Shown here piece after piece: positions 51,932-63,466 of a stretch of DNA of 64,000 nt. The first letter of the stretch is position 1; the number at the start of each line of letters is the position of its first letter. This DNA comes from Methylobacillus gramineus. Its GTDB lineage: Bacteria > Pseudomonadota > Gammaproteobacteria > Burkholderiales > Methylophilaceae. Below the pieces are notes generated by a model. It did no database searches. It was not told the origin of the DNA and saw nothing but the letters and a program-made list of their open reading frames with translations. Both the position numbers and the translations under genes were made by a program. The stretch covers positions 558,001 through 622,000 of the forward strand of contig NZ_JAJAVE010000003.1 of assembly GCF_020532675.1 (NCBI RefSeq). The letters run 5' to 3'.

Positions 51932-53382
51932 GTCCGCTGGCTCTTCACCACATCACACTGGATCGCAGCAAGTTCACTGCAATCACGGCCGATAGCCGCC
52001 AGGTCAAGTCCGGTAGCCTGTTTCTGGCCTTTCCGGGTGAGAAAGCGGATGGACGCCAGTTTATCGCTCAAGCCATCTCGCAAGGGGCAGCGGCTGTGCT
52101 GTGGGAGCAAGAAGACTTCCGCTGGAATCCACAATGGTCAGTGCAGAATGAGGCAGTTAGCGGCTTGCGCCAATATGCCGGCAATGTTGCTGATGCGTTT
52201 TATGGGCATCCTTCCCAGCAATTGTGGATGGTGGGGGTGACGGGAACCAATGGCAAAACCTCTTGCACGCACTGGCTGGCCCAGGCATTCAATCTATTGC
52301 GGCGCAAGACTGCCGTGATTGGCACCTTGGGAAATGGTTTTCCTGAGACTTTGTCTCATGCCGTCAATACAACTCCTGGCCCCATTTTATTGCAGGGTAT
52401 GCTGGCTGACTATGTGGAGCAGGGTGCTGTGGCAGCCGCCATGGAAGTGTCTTCCCATGGCCTGGATCAAGGGCGTGTCGCCGGTGTGCATTTTGATGTG
52501 GCCGTGCTGACCAACTTGACCCGTGATCATCTTGATTATCACGGAGGCATGCAGGCCTATGCCGATGCCAAGAAAAAATTATTTGCATTTGATGGGTTGG
52601 GCCATGCCATTCTCAATCATGACGATGCTTTTGGCCGCCAGTTAGCTCTTGAACTGGCTGAAACCGACAAGCAAGTGTTGACCTACGGTCTGGAGGGCGG
52701 GGATGTACGTGGTACCGACCTAACCTTCAACGAATCTGGCCTGCAAATGCTGGTACATACCCCTTATGGGAATGCTCGCCTGCAGGCTGCAGTGGTGGGC
52801 CGTTTCAATGCCTATAACCTCTTGGCGGTGCTGGCTACGCTGCTGGTGTCAGGGGTAGAGCTAAAGCAGGCAGTTGAGGTGCTGGGGCAAATTGTGGCTG
52901 CGCCTGGACGTATGCAACAACTCGGTGGTCAGCAACAACCTTTAGTGGTGATCGATTACGCACACACTCCAGACGCCCTGGAAAAAGTCTTGCTCTCGCT
53001 GCGCGAACAAGCATCTGGACGCTTGATTTGTGTCTTTGGTTGCGGTGGCGATCGTGATAAGGGTAAGCGCCCACTGATGGCAGCAATAGCTTCCAGGCTG
53101 GCTGATCATGTCATTGTGACTTCTGATAATCCCCGGAATGAAGCACCTGCACAGATTATTGCAGAGGTGGTGGCTGGCTTGAGTGGGCAGTATCAGATAG
53201 AGCCGGACCGTGCAGAGGCTATTGCTACCGCAATCAACGTTGCCCGTCTAGGCGATGTGGTGCTGGTAGCAGGTAAGGGACATGAAACATATCAGGAGGT
53301 GGCCGGCATCCGGCATCCGTTCAATGATGTAAGCACTGCCCAGCAAGCGCTCCAGACATGGCAGCCAGGGGGTGCGACATGA
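51928..53382 (+). CDS. murE: UDP-MurNAc-L-Ala-D-Glu:meso-DAP ligase MurE
   Basis: The protein has 484 residues. It overlaps ftsI by four bases (ATGA). The ATP loop is GVTGTNGKTSCTHW, the central domain has EVSSHGLDQGRV and LTRDHLDYHG, and the C-terminal domain has VIDYAHTPDALEKVL and SDNPRNE. The DNPR motif indicates use of meso-diaminopimelate, as expected for a Gram-negative wall. It adds the third stem-peptide residue in the cytoplasm. Confidence 0.97.
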   Translation: MSPLALHHITLDRSKFTAITADSRQVKSGSLFLAFPGEKADGRQFIAQAISQGAAAVLWEQEDFRWNPQWSVQNEAVSGLRQYAGNVADAFYGHPSQQLWMVGVTGTNGKTSCTHWLAQAFNLLRRKTAVIGTLGNGFPETLSHAVNTTPGPILLQGMLADYVEQGAVAAAMEVSSHGLDQGRVAGVHFDVAVLTNLTRDHLDYHGGMQAYADAKKKLFAFDGLGHAILNHDDAFGRQLALELAETDKQVLTYGLEGGDVRGTDLTFNESGLQMLVHTPYGNARLQAAVVGRFNAYNLLAVLATLLVSGVELKQAVEVLGQIVAAPGRMQQLGGQQQPLVVIDYAHTPDALEKVLLSLREQASGRLICVFGCGGDRDKGKRPLMAAIASRLADHVIVTSDNPRNEAPAQIIAEVVAGLSGQYQIEPDRAEAIATAINVARLGDVVLVAGKGHETYQEVAGIRHPFNDVSTAQQALQTWQPGGAT

Positions 53383-54737
53383 TGCGTCTGTCAGAAGCTG
53401 CGCTTGCAACCAAGGGAACCGTGTTGGGCGAAGATGTGCTGTTTGGCGCAGTCGGTACAGACAGCCGTAAGCTTGAGCCGCAACAGCTTTTTATTGCCTT
53501 GCGTGGGGAGCGGTTTGACGGCCATGACTATGTGAGCCAAGTGCTTGAAGATGGCGCAGCGGCGGTGATGGTGTCCGATGATGCGGGTGCTGCGCGTCCT
53601 GCGCTGTTGGTGAATGATACGCGACTGGCATTGGGTGAACTTGCGGCTTACTGGCGTCACAAATTCAATATCCCTGTGGCTGCGATTACCGGCAGCAATG
53701 GCAAGACTTCAGTGAAGGAAATGCTGTCCGCCATATTGCAGGTAGAGGCTGGCGGTGAAGATACGGTGCTCGCTACCCAGGGTAATTTGAATAATGATTT
53801 TGGCTTGCCACTGACGCTGCTGCGCTTGCGTGAAAATCACCGTTTCGCTGTGGCTGAAATGGGTATGAACCATGCTGGTGAGATCAGTTATCTGACCAAT
53901 ATAGGCAAGCCGGATGTCGCATTGATCAACAACGCGACTGCCGCGCATCTCGGCGGTCTTGGCTCCGTGGAGGGTGTTGCCCGTGCCAAGGGAGAGATCT
54001 TCGAGGGTTTGTCTGATCAAGGCATTGCCGTGATCAACGTTGATGATGCTTACGCCCCTCTCTGGAAAACCCTGGCGGCCAAGCATCAAATAGTGACATT
54101 TGGCCTGGCTGATACTGCAGATGTCCATGCGCAGTATCAACTGCATGCAGATAGGGCTGTGCTTGAGATGCATACACCTCAAGGCACTATCCATCTCACT
54201 TTGCCAGTAGCGGGTCTGCACAATGTGCGTAACGCCCTGGCAGCTACCGCAGTAGCGCTTTACATGGGTGCTTCATTGCAGTCTGTCCGTGCAGGGTTAG
54301 AGAGTTTTTCCGGGGTGAAGGGTCGCTTGCAACGCAAGCCTGGACTCAATGGGGTCTTGTTGATCGATGACACTTATAACGCCAATCCTGCTTCCATGCA
54401 TGCCGCAGTCGATGTGCTCAGCCAGCAGGCTGGGCAACGCGTGTTGGTAGTCGGAGACATGGGGGAGCTGGGGGCTGATGAACAGAAGCTGCATCAGGAG
54501 TTGGGTGCCTATGCAAGCCAGGCTGGCATCCACCAGCTGTTTGCACTGGGTGAGCTCAGCCGCCATACGGCGCTTGCGTTTGGTGATGACGCCTGTCATT
54601 ACGTGACGGTGGAGGAGCTGGTGGCTGCGATCAAGCCACTCATGAATGCACAGACCACGGTGTTGATTAAAGGATCGCGCTTTATGCGCATGGAGCGGGT
54701 CGTCGCCTTGCTGCAAGATGAAATGGAGAAACCATAA
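53379..54737 (+). CDS. murF: UDP-MurNAc-tripeptide:D-Ala-D-Ala ligase MurF
   Basis: The protein has 452 residues from the ATG at 53379, which overlaps the murE stop (ATGA) and has AGGGGG upstream; the longer frame to 53358 is unlikely. [12 protein letters not shown] is the ATP loop, with [28 protein letters not shown] and the C-terminal [16 protein letters not shown]. It adds D-Ala-D-Ala to complete the pentapeptide precursor. Confidence 0.97.
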   Translation: MMRLSEAALATKGTVLGEDVLFGAVGTDSRKLEPQQLFIALRGERFDGHDYVSQVLEDGAAAVMVSDDAGAARPALLVNDTRLALGELAAYWRHKFNIPVAAITGSNGKTSVKEMLSAILQVEAGGEDTVLATQGNLNNDFGLPLTLLRLRENHRFAVAEMGMNHAGEISYLTNIGKPDVALINNATAAHLGGLGSVEGVARAKGEIFEGLSDQGIAVINVDDAYAPLWKTLAAKHQIVTFGLADTADVHAQYQLHADRAVLEMHTPQGTIHLTLPVAGLHNVRNALAATAVALYMGASLQSVRAGLESFSGVKGRLQRKPGLNGVLLIDDTYNANPASMHAAVDVLSQQAGQRVLVVGDMGELGADEQKLHQELGAYASQAGIHQLFALGELSRHTALAFGDDACHYVTVEELVAAIKPLMNAQTTVLIKGSRFMRMERVVALLQDEMEKP

Positions 54738-55822
54738 TGCTACTCGAACTTGCCCGCTGGCTTGCGCATGATGTGCGCGGCTTTAATGTCTTCAATTACC
54801 TGACACTGCGCGCGGTGTTGGCTACCTTGACCGCACTGGCCATTTCATTTCTAGTGGGTCCTTCGCTGATCCGCAAGTTGACCCAGTACAAGGTCGGCCA
54901 ATCTGTGCGCGATGATGGTCCTCAAACCCACTTGGTCAAGGCAGGGACACCGACTATGGGTGGAGCTTTGATCCTAGTGGCGATAGCGATTTCCACGCTG
55001 TTATGGGCCGATTTGTCCAACCGCTTTGTCTGGGTCGTGCTGTTCACCACCATCGGGTTTGGCGTGATTGGCTTGATTGATGACTGGCGCAAAGTGGTAT
55101 ATCGCAATCCCAAGGGCTTGTCAGCCAAGGCCAAGTATTTCTGGCAGTCGCTGATCGGTATCAGCGTGGCGATATATCTGTTCTACACCGCCAGTGTGCC
55201 TGCAGAAACCGAGCTGATCCTGCCATTTGTCAAGAACCTGGCGTTGCCTCTGGGTGCTGTCAGTTTTATCGTCCTGACCTATTTTGTGATTGTGGGTACC
55301 AGCAACGCCGTCAACCTGACCGATGGCCTAGATGGCCTGGCGATCATGCCTACCGTGATGGTAGCCAGTGCACTGGCTGTATTTGCCTATGTTGCCGGTC
55401 ACCTTTATTTTTCCAAGTATCTGGGGGTTCCCTATGTGCCTGGGGCTGGTGAGTTGACCGTGTTCTGTGCTGCGATTGGCGGAGCTGGCCTGGGCTTTCT
55501 CTGGTTCAACGCCTATCCGGCCGAAGTATTTATGGGGGATGTGGGTGCGCTGGCGCTGGGTGCTGCACTTGGAACGGTAGCCGTCATTGTTCGCCAGGAA
55601 ATCGTCTTGTTCATCATGGGCGGCGTGTTTGTGATGGAGACTATCTCCGTCATGTTACAGGTCGGCTCATTCAAGCTCACCGGTAAACGTATATTCCGTA
55701 TGGCGCCCCTACATCATCACTACGAACTCAAAGGCTGGAAAGAAACGCAGGTGGTGGTGCGATTCTGGATTATCAGCATGATGCTGGTGCTGGTAGGCCT
55801 TTCTACATTGAAGCTGAGATAA
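54737..55822 (+). CDS. mraY: Phospho-MurNAc-pentapeptide translocase MraY
   Basis: The protein has 361 residues, ten membrane segments. Catalytic-region marks are [18 protein letters not shown] near the N-terminus, [10 protein letters not shown] (aspartate pair), [29 protein letters not shown] and the His-rich [12 protein letters not shown]. It transfers the precursor to undecaprenyl phosphate to form lipid I at the inner membrane. Its start overlaps the murF stop (TAATG). Confidence 0.98.
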   Translation: MLLELARWLAHDVRGFNVFNYLTLRAVLATLTALAISFLVGPSLIRKLTQYKVGQSVRDDGPQTHLVKAGTPTMGGALILVAIAISTLLWADLSNRFVWVVLFTTIGFGVIGLIDDWRKVVYRNPKGLSAKAKYFWQSLIGISVAIYLFYTASVPAETELILPFVKNLALPLGAVSFIVLTYFVIVGTSNAVNLTDGLDGLAIMPTVMVASALAVFAYVAGHLYFSKYLGVPYVPGAGELTVFCAAIGGAGLGFLWFNAYPAEVFMGDVGALALGAALGTVAVIVRQEIVLFIMGGVFVMETISVMLQVGSFKLTGKRIFRMAPLHHHYELKGWKETQVVVRFWIISMMLVLVGLSTLKLR

Positions 55823-55833
55823 GACAAAAAAAC

Positions 55834-57195
55834 ATGCTGCAACTCAAGGACAAAAACGTATTAGTGCTGGGGCTGGGTGACACCGGTCTGTCGGCATTGC
55901 GCTGGCTAAAACGCCAGGGTGCGTTGCTGTCCGTTGCAGATACGCGGCTGGTGCCTCCTGGGCTGGATATTCTGCAGCGCGAACTGCCAGAAATACCGAT
56001 ATATCTTGGTGGCTTCAGTCAGGAGAGTTTTGCCGGGGCTGACGTGATTGTCGCTAGCCCTGGGGTTGCCCTGGCTGAACCACAAATCCAGCTTGCCTTG
56101 CAGCAAGGGATTCCAGTCGTGGGTGACGTTGAGCTGTTTGCACAGTTCCGCTCGCCTGCGGCCAAGCTGATTGCGATTACTGGCGCAAATGGCAAAAGCA
56201 CGGTGACTAGCCTGGTAGGCGATATGTGCCGGGCAGCAGGCTTGAACACAGTGGTGGCAGGCAATATTGGCTTGCCGGTACTGGATGCGCTGGATGATGC
56301 CGCTGATGTGTATGTCTTGGAGCTTTCCAGCTTCCAGCTGGAAACTACCCACTCTTTAGTTGCAGATGCTGCCACGGTTCTGAATATCAGTGAAGACCAC
56401 ATGGACCGGTATCGTGGCTTACGTGATTACGCGGCAGCTAAGGCCAGAATATTCAGCAGCCTGGGTGTGCAGGTGCTTAACCGTGAGGATAGCTGGAGCA
56501 AGTCCATGGCCTTGCCTGGCAGGCGTGTGGTCAGCTTTGGCACCGATGCACCAGTGAGCGATGAGGCTTTTGGTCTGGTCTTGCATGAGAGTGAGTACTG
56601 GCTGGCACAAGGCGCAACACGGCTGCTGAAGATGAATGAATTAAAGATCACCGGTTTGCACAACGCAGCAAACGCCCTGGCGGCATTGGCATTGTGCCGT
56701 GCTATTGATTTGCCTGACGCGCCGTTGCTGGCTGCGTTAAGGGAATTCAAGGGCTTGCCACACCGCGTGGAATGGATAGCCGAAGTGCATGACATTGCGT
56801 TCTATGATGACTCTAAGGGTACCAATGTCGGGGCTACTTGCGCTGCCATTGCAGGGTTGCAACGCAAGGTAGTCCTGATTGCGGGCGGCGATGGTAAAGG
56901 ACAGGACTTTTCACCACTGATTGGCCCTGTCAGCAGCAATGCGCGTGGCGTTGTTCTAATCGGGCGTGATGCTGAGGCAATCGCTGCTGCGCTGGCTGGC
57001 ACCGGGGTTTTAGTTGAATATGCTGCCAGTCTTGAGCAGGCAGTAGAGCAGGCATATGCCCTGGCACAGGCGGGCGACGCCGTGCTGCTTTCTCCGGCAT
57101 GCGCTAGTCTGGATATGTTCCGTCATTACATTCATCGCGCACAGGTGTTTGTCGATGCAGTACACGCCTTGGTGGCCAGGGAGTCGCGGCCATGA
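55834..57195 (+). CDS. murD: UDP-MurNAc-L-Ala:D-Glu ligase MurD
   Basis: The protein has 453 residues. The N-terminal domain with [17 protein letters not shown] binds the UDP precursor, then the ATP loop [39 protein letters not shown] and C-terminal [13 protein letters not shown] and [10 protein letters not shown]. It adds D-Glu, the second stem residue. It sits 11 bases after mraY and overlaps ftsW by four. Confidence 0.97.
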   Translation: MLQLKDKNVLVLGLGDTGLSALRWLKRQGALLSVADTRLVPPGLDILQRELPEIPIYLGGFSQESFAGADVIVASPGVALAEPQIQLALQQGIPVVGDVELFAQFRSPAAKLIAITGANGKSTVTSLVGDMCRAAGLNTVVAGNIGLPVLDALDDAADVYVLELSSFQLETTHSLVADAATVLNISEDHMDRYRGLRDYAAAKARIFSSLGVQVLNREDSWSKSMALPGRRVVSFGTDAPVSDEAFGLVLHESEYWLAQGATRLLKMNELKITGLHNAANALAALALCRAIDLPDAPLLAALREFKGLPHRVEWIAEVHDIAFYDDSKGTNVGATCAAIAGLQRKVVLIAGGDGKGQDFSPLIGPVSSNARGVVLIGRDAEAIAAALAGTGVLVEYAASLEQAVEQAYALAQAGDAVLLSPACASLDMFRHYIHRAQVFVDAVHALVARESRP

Positions 57196-58358
57196 TGTAT
57201 ATGCTGAGCGGACGCGAGCGTATTACCTCTTCCTCGCCCTATGACCAGGCCTTGGTCTGGGTCACGCTTATCTTGCTGGGCATCGGCCTGGTGATGGTCT
57301 ATTCCGCTTCTATTGCGCTGGCAGAAGCCGACAAGATGACCGGGCATCAGCCAACGTATTTCCTCATACGCCACAGTATTTTCCTCGTGATCAGCCTGGC
57401 TGGCGCTTTTGTGACTTTCCAGATACCTACCCGTATGTGGCAGAAAATGGCGCCCTACCTCTTTCTGATGGGGCTTGCCATGCTGGTGCTGGTGCTGATT
57501 CCTGGCGTAGGCCGTAACGTGAATGGCAGTCAACGCTGGTTGTCGTTATTTGTGATCAATCTGCAGCCTTCGGAGTTCATGAAGCTGTTTGCCGCGATTT
57601 ATGTCGCGGATTACACCATACGCAAGGCCGAGGTGATGGACAGCATCAAGCGCGGCTTCTTGCCTATGGTGGGCGTGATGGTGGTAGTGGGCTGGCTGTT
57701 GCTGCGCGAGCCTGATTTTGGCGCTTTCAGTGTGATCGTGTCGATTTCCATGGCGATTCTCTGGCTTGGCGGTATCAATGGCCGCATCTTTGGCGGGCTG
57801 ATTGCCCTGCTGCCGGTGGCAGTGATTGGTCTGATCTGGAGTTCACCGTATCGCATGCAACGCGTGATCGGGTTTATGGATCCGTGGGCAGATCCGTATG
57901 GCAAAGGTTATCAACTTTCTCACGCGCTGATTGCTTTTGGGCGAGGTGAGTGGCTGGGTGTTGGGCTGGGTGCCAGCGTGGAAAAGCTGCTATACCTGCC
58001 GGAAGCGCATACCGATTTCCTGATGGCAGTAATTGCAGAAGAGTTGGGTTTTATTGGTGTGCTGGTGGTGATTGGTCTGTTTGCCTGGCTCATCATCCGA
58101 GCTTTCCGCATTGGCAAGGAGGCGGTAAATAACGAGCGTTATTTTTCTGCCTTGCTGGCACAAGGGATAGGGGTATGGATCGGCGTGCAAAGCATCATCA
58201 ATATCGGTGTGAACATGGGTGTATTGCCTACCAAGGGCTTGACCCTGCCTCTGCTCTCATTTGGCGGTAGCGGCATTCTGGCTAATTGCATTGCGTTGGC
58301 CATTCTCCTGAGGATTGATTGGGAAAACAGACGGATACAGAAAGGGTTGCCAGCATGA
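57192..58358 (+). CDS. ftsW: Septal peptidoglycan polymerase FtsW
   Basis: The protein has 388 residues, about ten membrane segments, SEDS family. Marks are [27 protein letters not shown], the [23 protein letters not shown] region, LREPDFG, and the [27 protein letters not shown] loop that holds the catalytic Asp region. It polymerises lipid II into glycan strands at the septum with FtsI. It starts inside the murD stop (ATGA). Confidence 0.97.
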   Translation: MMYMLSGRERITSSSPYDQALVWVTLILLGIGLVMVYSASIALAEADKMTGHQPTYFLIRHSIFLVISLAGAFVTFQIPTRMWQKMAPYLFLMGLAMLVLVLIPGVGRNVNGSQRWLSLFVINLQPSEFMKLFAAIYVADYTIRKAEVMDSIKRGFLPMVGVMVVVGWLLLREPDFGAFSVIVSISMAILWLGGINGRIFGGLIALLPVAVIGLIWSSPYRMQRVIGFMDPWADPYGKGYQLSHALIAFGRGEWLGVGLGASVEKLLYLPEAHTDFLMAVIAEELGFIGVLVVIGLFAWLIIRAFRIGKEAVNNERYFSALLAQGIGVWIGVQSIINIGVNMGVLPTKGLTLPLLSFGGSGILANCIALAILLRIDWENRRIQKGLPA

Positions 58359-58427
58359 TGGTTATCCTGAATGGTTCAAACGTAGCGACCATAGCCAACA
58401 TGTTCCCATGCGTCAGAGGTGGCTTGC

Positions 58428-59534
58428 ATGAGTAAAACCTTGCTGATCATGGCGGCGGGCACTGGTGGGCATGTGATGCCAGGGCTGGCGATTGCCAAGG
58501 CCATGCAGGCACGCGGCTGGAATGTGCATTGGCTTGGCACGGTGCATGGCATGGAAAACCGCCTGGTGCCACCACATGGCTTGCCGATGACGCAGCTCAA
58601 GTTTTCTGGCCTGCGTGGCAAGGGCTGGATGCATACAGTGACTGGCATATGTCGCCTGGTGAGCTCGACATTGGCTGCATGGCGGCTCATGAAACAATTG
58701 AAGCCACAAGCCGTACTGGGGATGGGTGGCTATGTCACTGTCCCTGGAGGCTGGGCGGCGCGGACCACTGGCGTGCCCTTGGCCTTGGTCAATGCGGATG
58801 CTGGATTGCTGATGTCGAATCGGGCACTGGTCAAGCATGCCGAGCGTGTGCTGTTTGGCTTTGAGGGTGGAGAAACCTCCTTGGGTGCTGGGGCCTTCAA
58901 GGCACGTGTGACAGGTAATCCGGTGCGCGCCGAGATCGTGGATATTGCACCTCCAGAGCAACGGTTTGCCAATCGCAGCGGCAGGCTGCATTTGCTGGTG
59001 GTTGGCGGGAGCCTGGGCGCGCAGGTATTGAATCACACCCTGCCTAAAGCCTTGGCTTTGCTGCCTGCCGAGCAGCGCCCGGTAGTGACGCATCAGTCAG
59101 GGGCGCAACATATTGCATCCTTGCGAGAAGCTTATATGGCTGCTGGGGTGGAGGCGAATGTGGTGCCGTTTATTGATGACATGGCGAGTGCCTATGCCGA
59201 GGCTGATGTACTGGTGTGTCGCGCTGGCGCTATCACAGTGAGCGAACTGGCGGTGGCTGGAGTTGCCAGCATCCTGGTCCCTCTGGTGGTGTCTACCACC
59301 TCACATCAGCGTGATAACGCACGCTGGATGGCTGAGCACAATGCGGCTATCCATTTGCCACAACAGGAAATGACCGCACAAAAGCTGGCTGGATTGCTGC
59401 AAGGATTGACGCGTTCCGGCTTGCTGGCAATTGCCCATGCAGCGCGCGAGCTGGGCAGGCCGAATGCCACTGAGGCGATTGCAAACGAATTGGAAAGTAT
59501 TGCCCTGCCAGAGCAGGGAGGAAATCACCGATGA
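58428..59534 (+). CDS. murG: UDP-GlcNAc:lipid I transferase MurG
   Basis: The protein has 368 residues from the ATG at 58428 with GAGGTGG upstream. A TTG nine bases earlier is not needed. GT28 marks are [20 protein letters not shown], the [14 protein letters not shown] acceptor loop, [29 protein letters not shown] and [16 protein letters not shown] with the donor-binding HQRDNA. It forms lipid II on the cytoplasmic membrane face. A 69-base gap after ftsW is the longest internal gap from mraZ to ftsQ. Confidence 0.97.
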   Translation: MSKTLLIMAAGTGGHVMPGLAIAKAMQARGWNVHWLGTVHGMENRLVPPHGLPMTQLKFSGLRGKGWMHTVTGICRLVSSTLAAWRLMKQLKPQAVLGMGGYVTVPGGWAARTTGVPLALVNADAGLLMSNRALVKHAERVLFGFEGGETSLGAGAFKARVTGNPVRAEIVDIAPPEQRFANRSGRLHLLVVGGSLGAQVLNHTLPKALALLPAEQRPVVTHQSGAQHIASLREAYMAAGVEANVVPFIDDMASAYAEADVLVCRAGAITVSELAVAGVASILVPLVVSTTSHQRDNARWMAEHNAAIHLPQQEMTAQKLAGLLQGLTRSGLLAIAHAARELGRPNATEAIANELESIALPEQGGNHR

Positions 59535-60925
59535 AACATAAAGTAAAAAACGTGCATTTTGTCGGCATTGGCGGTTCCGGCATGAGCGGAATTGCAGAAG
59601 TGCTGCTCAATCTGGGTTTTAACGTCAGTGGATCTGACCTCGCCGATAACGCGACGACACGCCGACTCGCAAGCTTTGGTGCCAAGGTGCAGCAGGGGCA
59701 CGCAGCAGAATACCTGGGTAATGCCGATGTGGTGGTGATTTCCAGCGCGGTCAAGGATGATAATCCAGAGGTGATTGCCGCACGTGACAGTAATGTGCCT
59801 ATCGTGCCGCGTGCACTGATGCTGGCTGAGCTGATGCGCTTCCGCCAGGGGATTGCGGTTGCGGGTACCCATGGCAAGACCACGACCACCAGCCTGATTG
59901 CCAGCATATTGGCTGAGGCGGGGATGGATCCGACCTTTGTGATTGGTGGTCGCCTGGAAGCCTCCGGTAGCAATGCCCGTCTGGGTACGGGTGAGTTTAT
60001 CGTGGCAGAGGCAGATGAATCTGATGCCTCCTTCCTGCACCTGACGCCGATTATCTCTGTGGTAACGAATATAGACGCCGATCACATGGACACTTACGGC
60101 CATGATTTCGAGCGGCTTAAGGGGGCGTTTGTCGAGTTCCTGCAGCGTTTGCCGTTTTATGGCATGGCAGTGGTCTGCATTGATGACCCTAATGTGCGTG
60201 CCATCCTGCCGCAGATTTCCAAGCCGGTGATGCCTTATGGTTTTTCTGAAGAGGCGCGTATCCGTGCCAGCAATGTGCGGGCGGAAAACGGCAAGATGCA
60301 TTTCACGGTGAGCCGTATCAATGGGATTACCACTACCTTTGATGTCACGCTTAACCTGCCTGGCAATCACTATGTGTTGAATGCGCTGGCGGCGATTGCC
60401 GTTGCCAGTGAGTTGAATGTGCCGGATGCGGCCATCATCAAGGCTCTGGCCGAGTTCAAGGGTGTGGGACGTCGTTTTGAGCGCTATGGCGAAGTACAGG
60501 CCAGGGACGGTGGAACCTTTACTCTGGTCGACGACTACGGCCATCATCCGGTCGAAATACAAGCCGTGATTGCGGCGGCGCGTGGGGCTTTTCCTGATCG
60601 CCGTCTGGTGCTGGCTTTCCAGCCGCATCGTTATACACGGACGCGAGATTGTTTCGAGGATTTCGTCAAGGTCCTTTCCAGTGCCGATGTGGCACTGTTG
60701 ACCGAAGTGTATTCCGCTGGTGAGGCACCGATCGTGGCCGCCGATGGCCGTGCGTTGGTGAGAGCTGTACGTGTGGCGGGCAAGGTGGAGCCGATCTTTG
60801 TGGAAACCACCAATGAGCTGCCGCAGGCGATTCTGGATATGGCGCAGGCTGATGATGTGGTCATTGTCATGGGCGCTGGTTCCATCGGACAAGTGGCTGC
60901 AAAAACCAGGGAGCTTGCCCAGTGA
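59531..60925 (+). CDS. murC: UDP-MurNAc:L-Ala ligase MurC
   Basis: The protein has 464 residues. [21 protein letters not shown] is the nucleotide-precursor domain, the ATP loop is [14 protein letters not shown], and the C-terminus has [16 protein letters not shown] and [11 protein letters not shown]. It adds the first stem residue, L-Ala. It overlaps murG by four bases and murB by four. A long antisense frame covers it but has no independent support. Confidence 0.97.
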   Translation: MKHKVKNVHFVGIGGSGMSGIAEVLLNLGFNVSGSDLADNATTRRLASFGAKVQQGHAAEYLGNADVVVISSAVKDDNPEVIAARDSNVPIVPRALMLAELMRFRQGIAVAGTHGKTTTTSLIASILAEAGMDPTFVIGGRLEASGSNARLGTGEFIVAEADESDASFLHLTPIISVVTNIDADHMDTYGHDFERLKGAFVEFLQRLPFYGMAVVCIDDPNVRAILPQISKPVMPYGFSEEARIRASNVRAENGKMHFTVSRINGITTTFDVTLNLPGNHYVLNALAAIAVASELNVPDAAIIKALAEFKGVGRRFERYGEVQARDGGTFTLVDDYGHHPVEIQAVIAAARGAFPDRRLVLAFQPHRYTRTRDCFEDFVKVLSSADVALLTEVYSAGEAPIVAADGRALVRAVRVAGKVEPIFVETTNELPQAILDMAQADDVVIVMGAGSIGQVAAKTRELAQ

Positions 60926-61815
60926 TGGCGCAACGTGACATTAGCTCAGGCACCTTGCTGCGTAACGAGTCTTTGGCACGTTACACCAGCTGGCGTGCGG
61001 GCGGTGCCGCAGACAGTTTTTACATTCCAGCGGGGCTGGATGACCTAGGCAGTTTTCTGGCTGGGCTGGATGCGCAAGAGCCTGTGCAGTTTATCGGCCT
61101 TGGGTCCAACCTGCTGGTGCGCGATGGTGGAGTGCGCGGCACTGTGGTGTTGATGCATGGCGTATTGACTGCGCTGGCGCTCGAAAATGATGTGGTGTTT
61201 GCCGAGGCTGGCGTGACGTGCGCCAAGCTTGCCAAATTTACTGCGCGCCAGCACAAGCATGGTGCTGAGTTCATGGCGGGTATCCCCGGTACCGTGGGCG
61301 GCGCATTGGCGATGAACGCAGGCTGTCATGGTGCGGAAACCTGGGACGTGGTGCAGCAGGTACTGACCATAGACCGTAAAGGTCAGCTGCATACACGCAG
61401 CAAGGCGGAGTTTGCTACTGCGTATCGGCATGTGGACATGCCGGTGGACAATGAGTGGTTTGTCGCGGCCTGGTTTGCGCTGGAAAGCGGTGAAGCTACT
61501 GAGGCCGAATTGAAGATCAAGCAGTTGTTGGCGAAGCGCCTGGCCACCCAGCCATTGAATTTGCCCAATGCAGGCTCAGTATTCCGTAACCCGCCAGGTG
61601 ATCATGCTGCCCGGCTGATTGAAGCCAGCGGACTGAAGGGGCACAGCATAGGGGGTGCACAGGTGTCAGAGAAGCATGCCAACTTTATCGTCAACACAGG
61701 CGAGGCTACTGCGGCGGATATAGAACACCTGATTGCGCATGTGCGTACAACGGTAAAGCAGCAGCAGCATGTGGATTTGCAACAAGAAGTCAGAATTATT
61801 GGAGAGTGGGCATGA
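60922..61815 (+). CDS. murB: UDP-N-acetylenolpyruvoylglucosamine reductase MurB
   Basis: The protein has 297 residues from a GTG at 60922 (GTGA with murC); the ATG at 60925 is equally possible. FAD-binding marks are [56 protein letters not shown] and [25 protein letters not shown] with the catalytic Ser. C-terminal [19 protein letters not shown] is typical of the shorter type II enzymes. It reduces the enolpyruvyl group to form UDP-MurNAc. Confidence 0.96.
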   Translation: MMAQRDISSGTLLRNESLARYTSWRAGGAADSFYIPAGLDDLGSFLAGLDAQEPVQFIGLGSNLLVRDGGVRGTVVLMHGVLTALALENDVVFAEAGVTCAKLAKFTARQHKHGAEFMAGIPGTVGGALAMNAGCHGAETWDVVQQVLTIDRKGQLHTRSKAEFATAYRHVDMPVDNEWFVAAWFALESGEATEAELKIKQLLAKRLATQPLNLPNAGSVFRNPPGDHAARLIEASGLKGHSIGGAQVSEKHANFIVNTGEATAADIEHLIAHVRTTVKQQQHVDLQQEVRIIGEWA

Positions 61816-62720
61816 GTAGTCAGTTTGGCAAAGTGGCTGTGCTGCTGGGCGGTAAGTCCGGTGAGCGTGCGGTATCGCTCAAGAGCGGTGGCGCAGTATT
61901 GGCTTCTTTGCAACGTAGCGGCGTGGATGCACACGCATTTGATCCTGCGGAAAAACCGTTACATGAACTGGCGGCGTTTGATCGTGTATTTATCGCCCTG
62001 CATGGCCGCTATGGTGAAGACGGGACTATCCAGGGTGCACTGGAGCTGATGGGCATTCCTTACACCGGCAGCGGTGTCATGGCATCCAGCGTGGGCATGG
62101 ACAAATGGCGCACCAAGTTGTTATGGCGTTCTGCCGGTGTGGCAACACCGGATTTTGAATTGGTGACGGCAGACAGTGATTTTGCTGCGATAGAAAACCG
62201 GTTGGGTTTGCCCTTGTTTGTCAAACCCGCCAATGAAGGTTCGAGCATAGGGATCAGCAAGGTGAAGCAGGCGGGTGAATTGAAAGCTGCTTATAAGCTG
62301 GCCGCCAAGTCTGATCCCTTGGTGATTGCCGAGCAGTTTGTCGGTGGGGGGGAGTATACGGTGGGCATACTTGGCGATACGGCATTGCCCATTATCCGTA
62401 TCGTGCCAGCCAATGAGTTTTACGATTATGACGCCAAGTATCTGCGTGACGATACGCAATATCTCTGCCCGTGTGGATTGCCTACCGAGCAGGAGTTGCA
62501 GATTCGTGAGCAGGCATTGCAGGCGTTTCGCACCGTGGGTGGTCGCGGTTGGGGCCGGGTGGATTTCCTTATGGATGAAGCAGGCAAGCATTATTTCCTG
62601 GAGGTGAATACCTCGCCAGGCATGACGGATCATAGCCTGGTGCCTATGGGTGCCCGGGCAGCAGGGCTTGGTTTTGATACATTGGTATTGAAAGTGCTGG
62701 AGTCTGCGCATGTGGGATAA
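61812..62720 (+). CDS. ddl: D-alanine:D-alanine ligase
   Basis: The protein has 302 residues from the ATG at 61812, overlapping murB (ATGA) with GGAGAG upstream; a GTG at 61806 is less likely. ATP-grasp marks are [62 protein letters not shown] and the metal-binding [17 protein letters not shown]. It makes D-Ala-D-Ala for MurF. Confidence 0.97.
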   Translation: MSSQFGKVAVLLGGKSGERAVSLKSGGAVLASLQRSGVDAHAFDPAEKPLHELAAFDRVFIALHGRYGEDGTIQGALELMGIPYTGSGVMASSVGMDKWRTKLLWRSAGVATPDFELVTADSDFAAIENRLGLPLFVKPANEGSSIGISKVKQAGELKAAYKLAAKSDPLVIAEQFVGGGEYTVGILGDTALPIIRIVPANEFYDYDAKYLRDDTQYLCPCGLPTEQELQIREQALQAFRTVGGRGWGRVDFLMDEAGKHYFLEVNTSPGMTDHSLVPMGARAAGLGFDTLVLKVLESAHVG

Positions 62721-63441
62721 GCCGCGCGTCCTGAACTGGATCGCGAATTTCCTCAACGCACTGGCGGCGGTGATGTTTGTATATGGCCTGGTGTATGTCG
62801 TGGTGCACTTGCCCATATTTCCACTGAAGGAAGTGCGGGTGGAAGGGCATCTTGATCATGTGACACGTGAGCAGATCAAGTGGATTGTGGACCGGCATTT
62901 GCAAGGTAATTTTTTTACCGTGGATGTGGTCAAGGCGCGTGATGCCTTCCAGAAGTTGCCATGGGCACGCAAGGTCAGTGTACGCAAACGCTGGCCTGAC
63001 AAGCTGGAAGTGGTGGTGGAAGAGCATAGAGAGCTGGCGCGCTGGGGCAATATTGCCCTGGTGAATACCTACGGTGAGTTGTTTCATGCGGCTTCTGATA
63101 GTGACTTGCCGGTGTTCTATGGGCCTGGGGATGGTGTGCAGGAAGTGGCGCAGCACTACGGGAAATATAGCCAGGCGCTGGCAGGGGTGAGCGGGATGCG
63201 TATTGCACAGTTGGCACTGACCCCGCGCCGGGCCTGGCAGATCAAGACAGACAAGGGCATGGTGATAGAGCTGGGCCGGGAACAGATGGAAGCACGCTTG
63301 CAGAAATTTGCAGGTGCCTACAACCAGACATTGGGTGGAGTGAAAGTAGGCATCAGTTATGCCGATTTGCGCTACCCGAATGGTTTTGCGGTGCGTAAGC
63401 CTGAAGTGGCAGTACCCAAACGAAAGACAGGCGCGGCCTGA
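62710..63441 (+). CDS. ftsQ: Cell division protein FtsQ
   Basis: The protein has 243 residues. GGAG precedes the ATG at 62710, which lies within the last 11 bases of ddl. One membrane segment ([18 protein letters not shown]) is followed by a POTRA domain ([22 protein letters not shown]) and the beta domain with [31 protein letters not shown]. FtsQ links early and late division proteins via FtsB-FtsL. Confidence 0.95.
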   Translation: MWDKPRVLNWIANFLNALAAVMFVYGLVYVVVHLPIFPLKEVRVEGHLDHVTREQIKWIVDRHLQGNFFTVDVVKARDAFQKLPWARKVSVRKRWPDKLEVVVEEHRELARWGNIALVNTYGELFHAASDSDLPVFYGPGDGVQEVAQHYGKYSQALAGVSGMRIAQLALTPRRAWQIKTDKGMVIELGREQMEARLQKFAGAYNQTLGGVKVGISYADLRYPNGFAVRKPEVAVPKRKTGAA

Positions 63442-63466
63442 GTACTATGGAAAAATGGAGAGATAA

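Noticed and set aside
59525-60892. 455-codon frame antisense to murC
   Set aside because: murC is certain from its motifs; the antisense product is His/Arg-rich with no family features or ribosome site.
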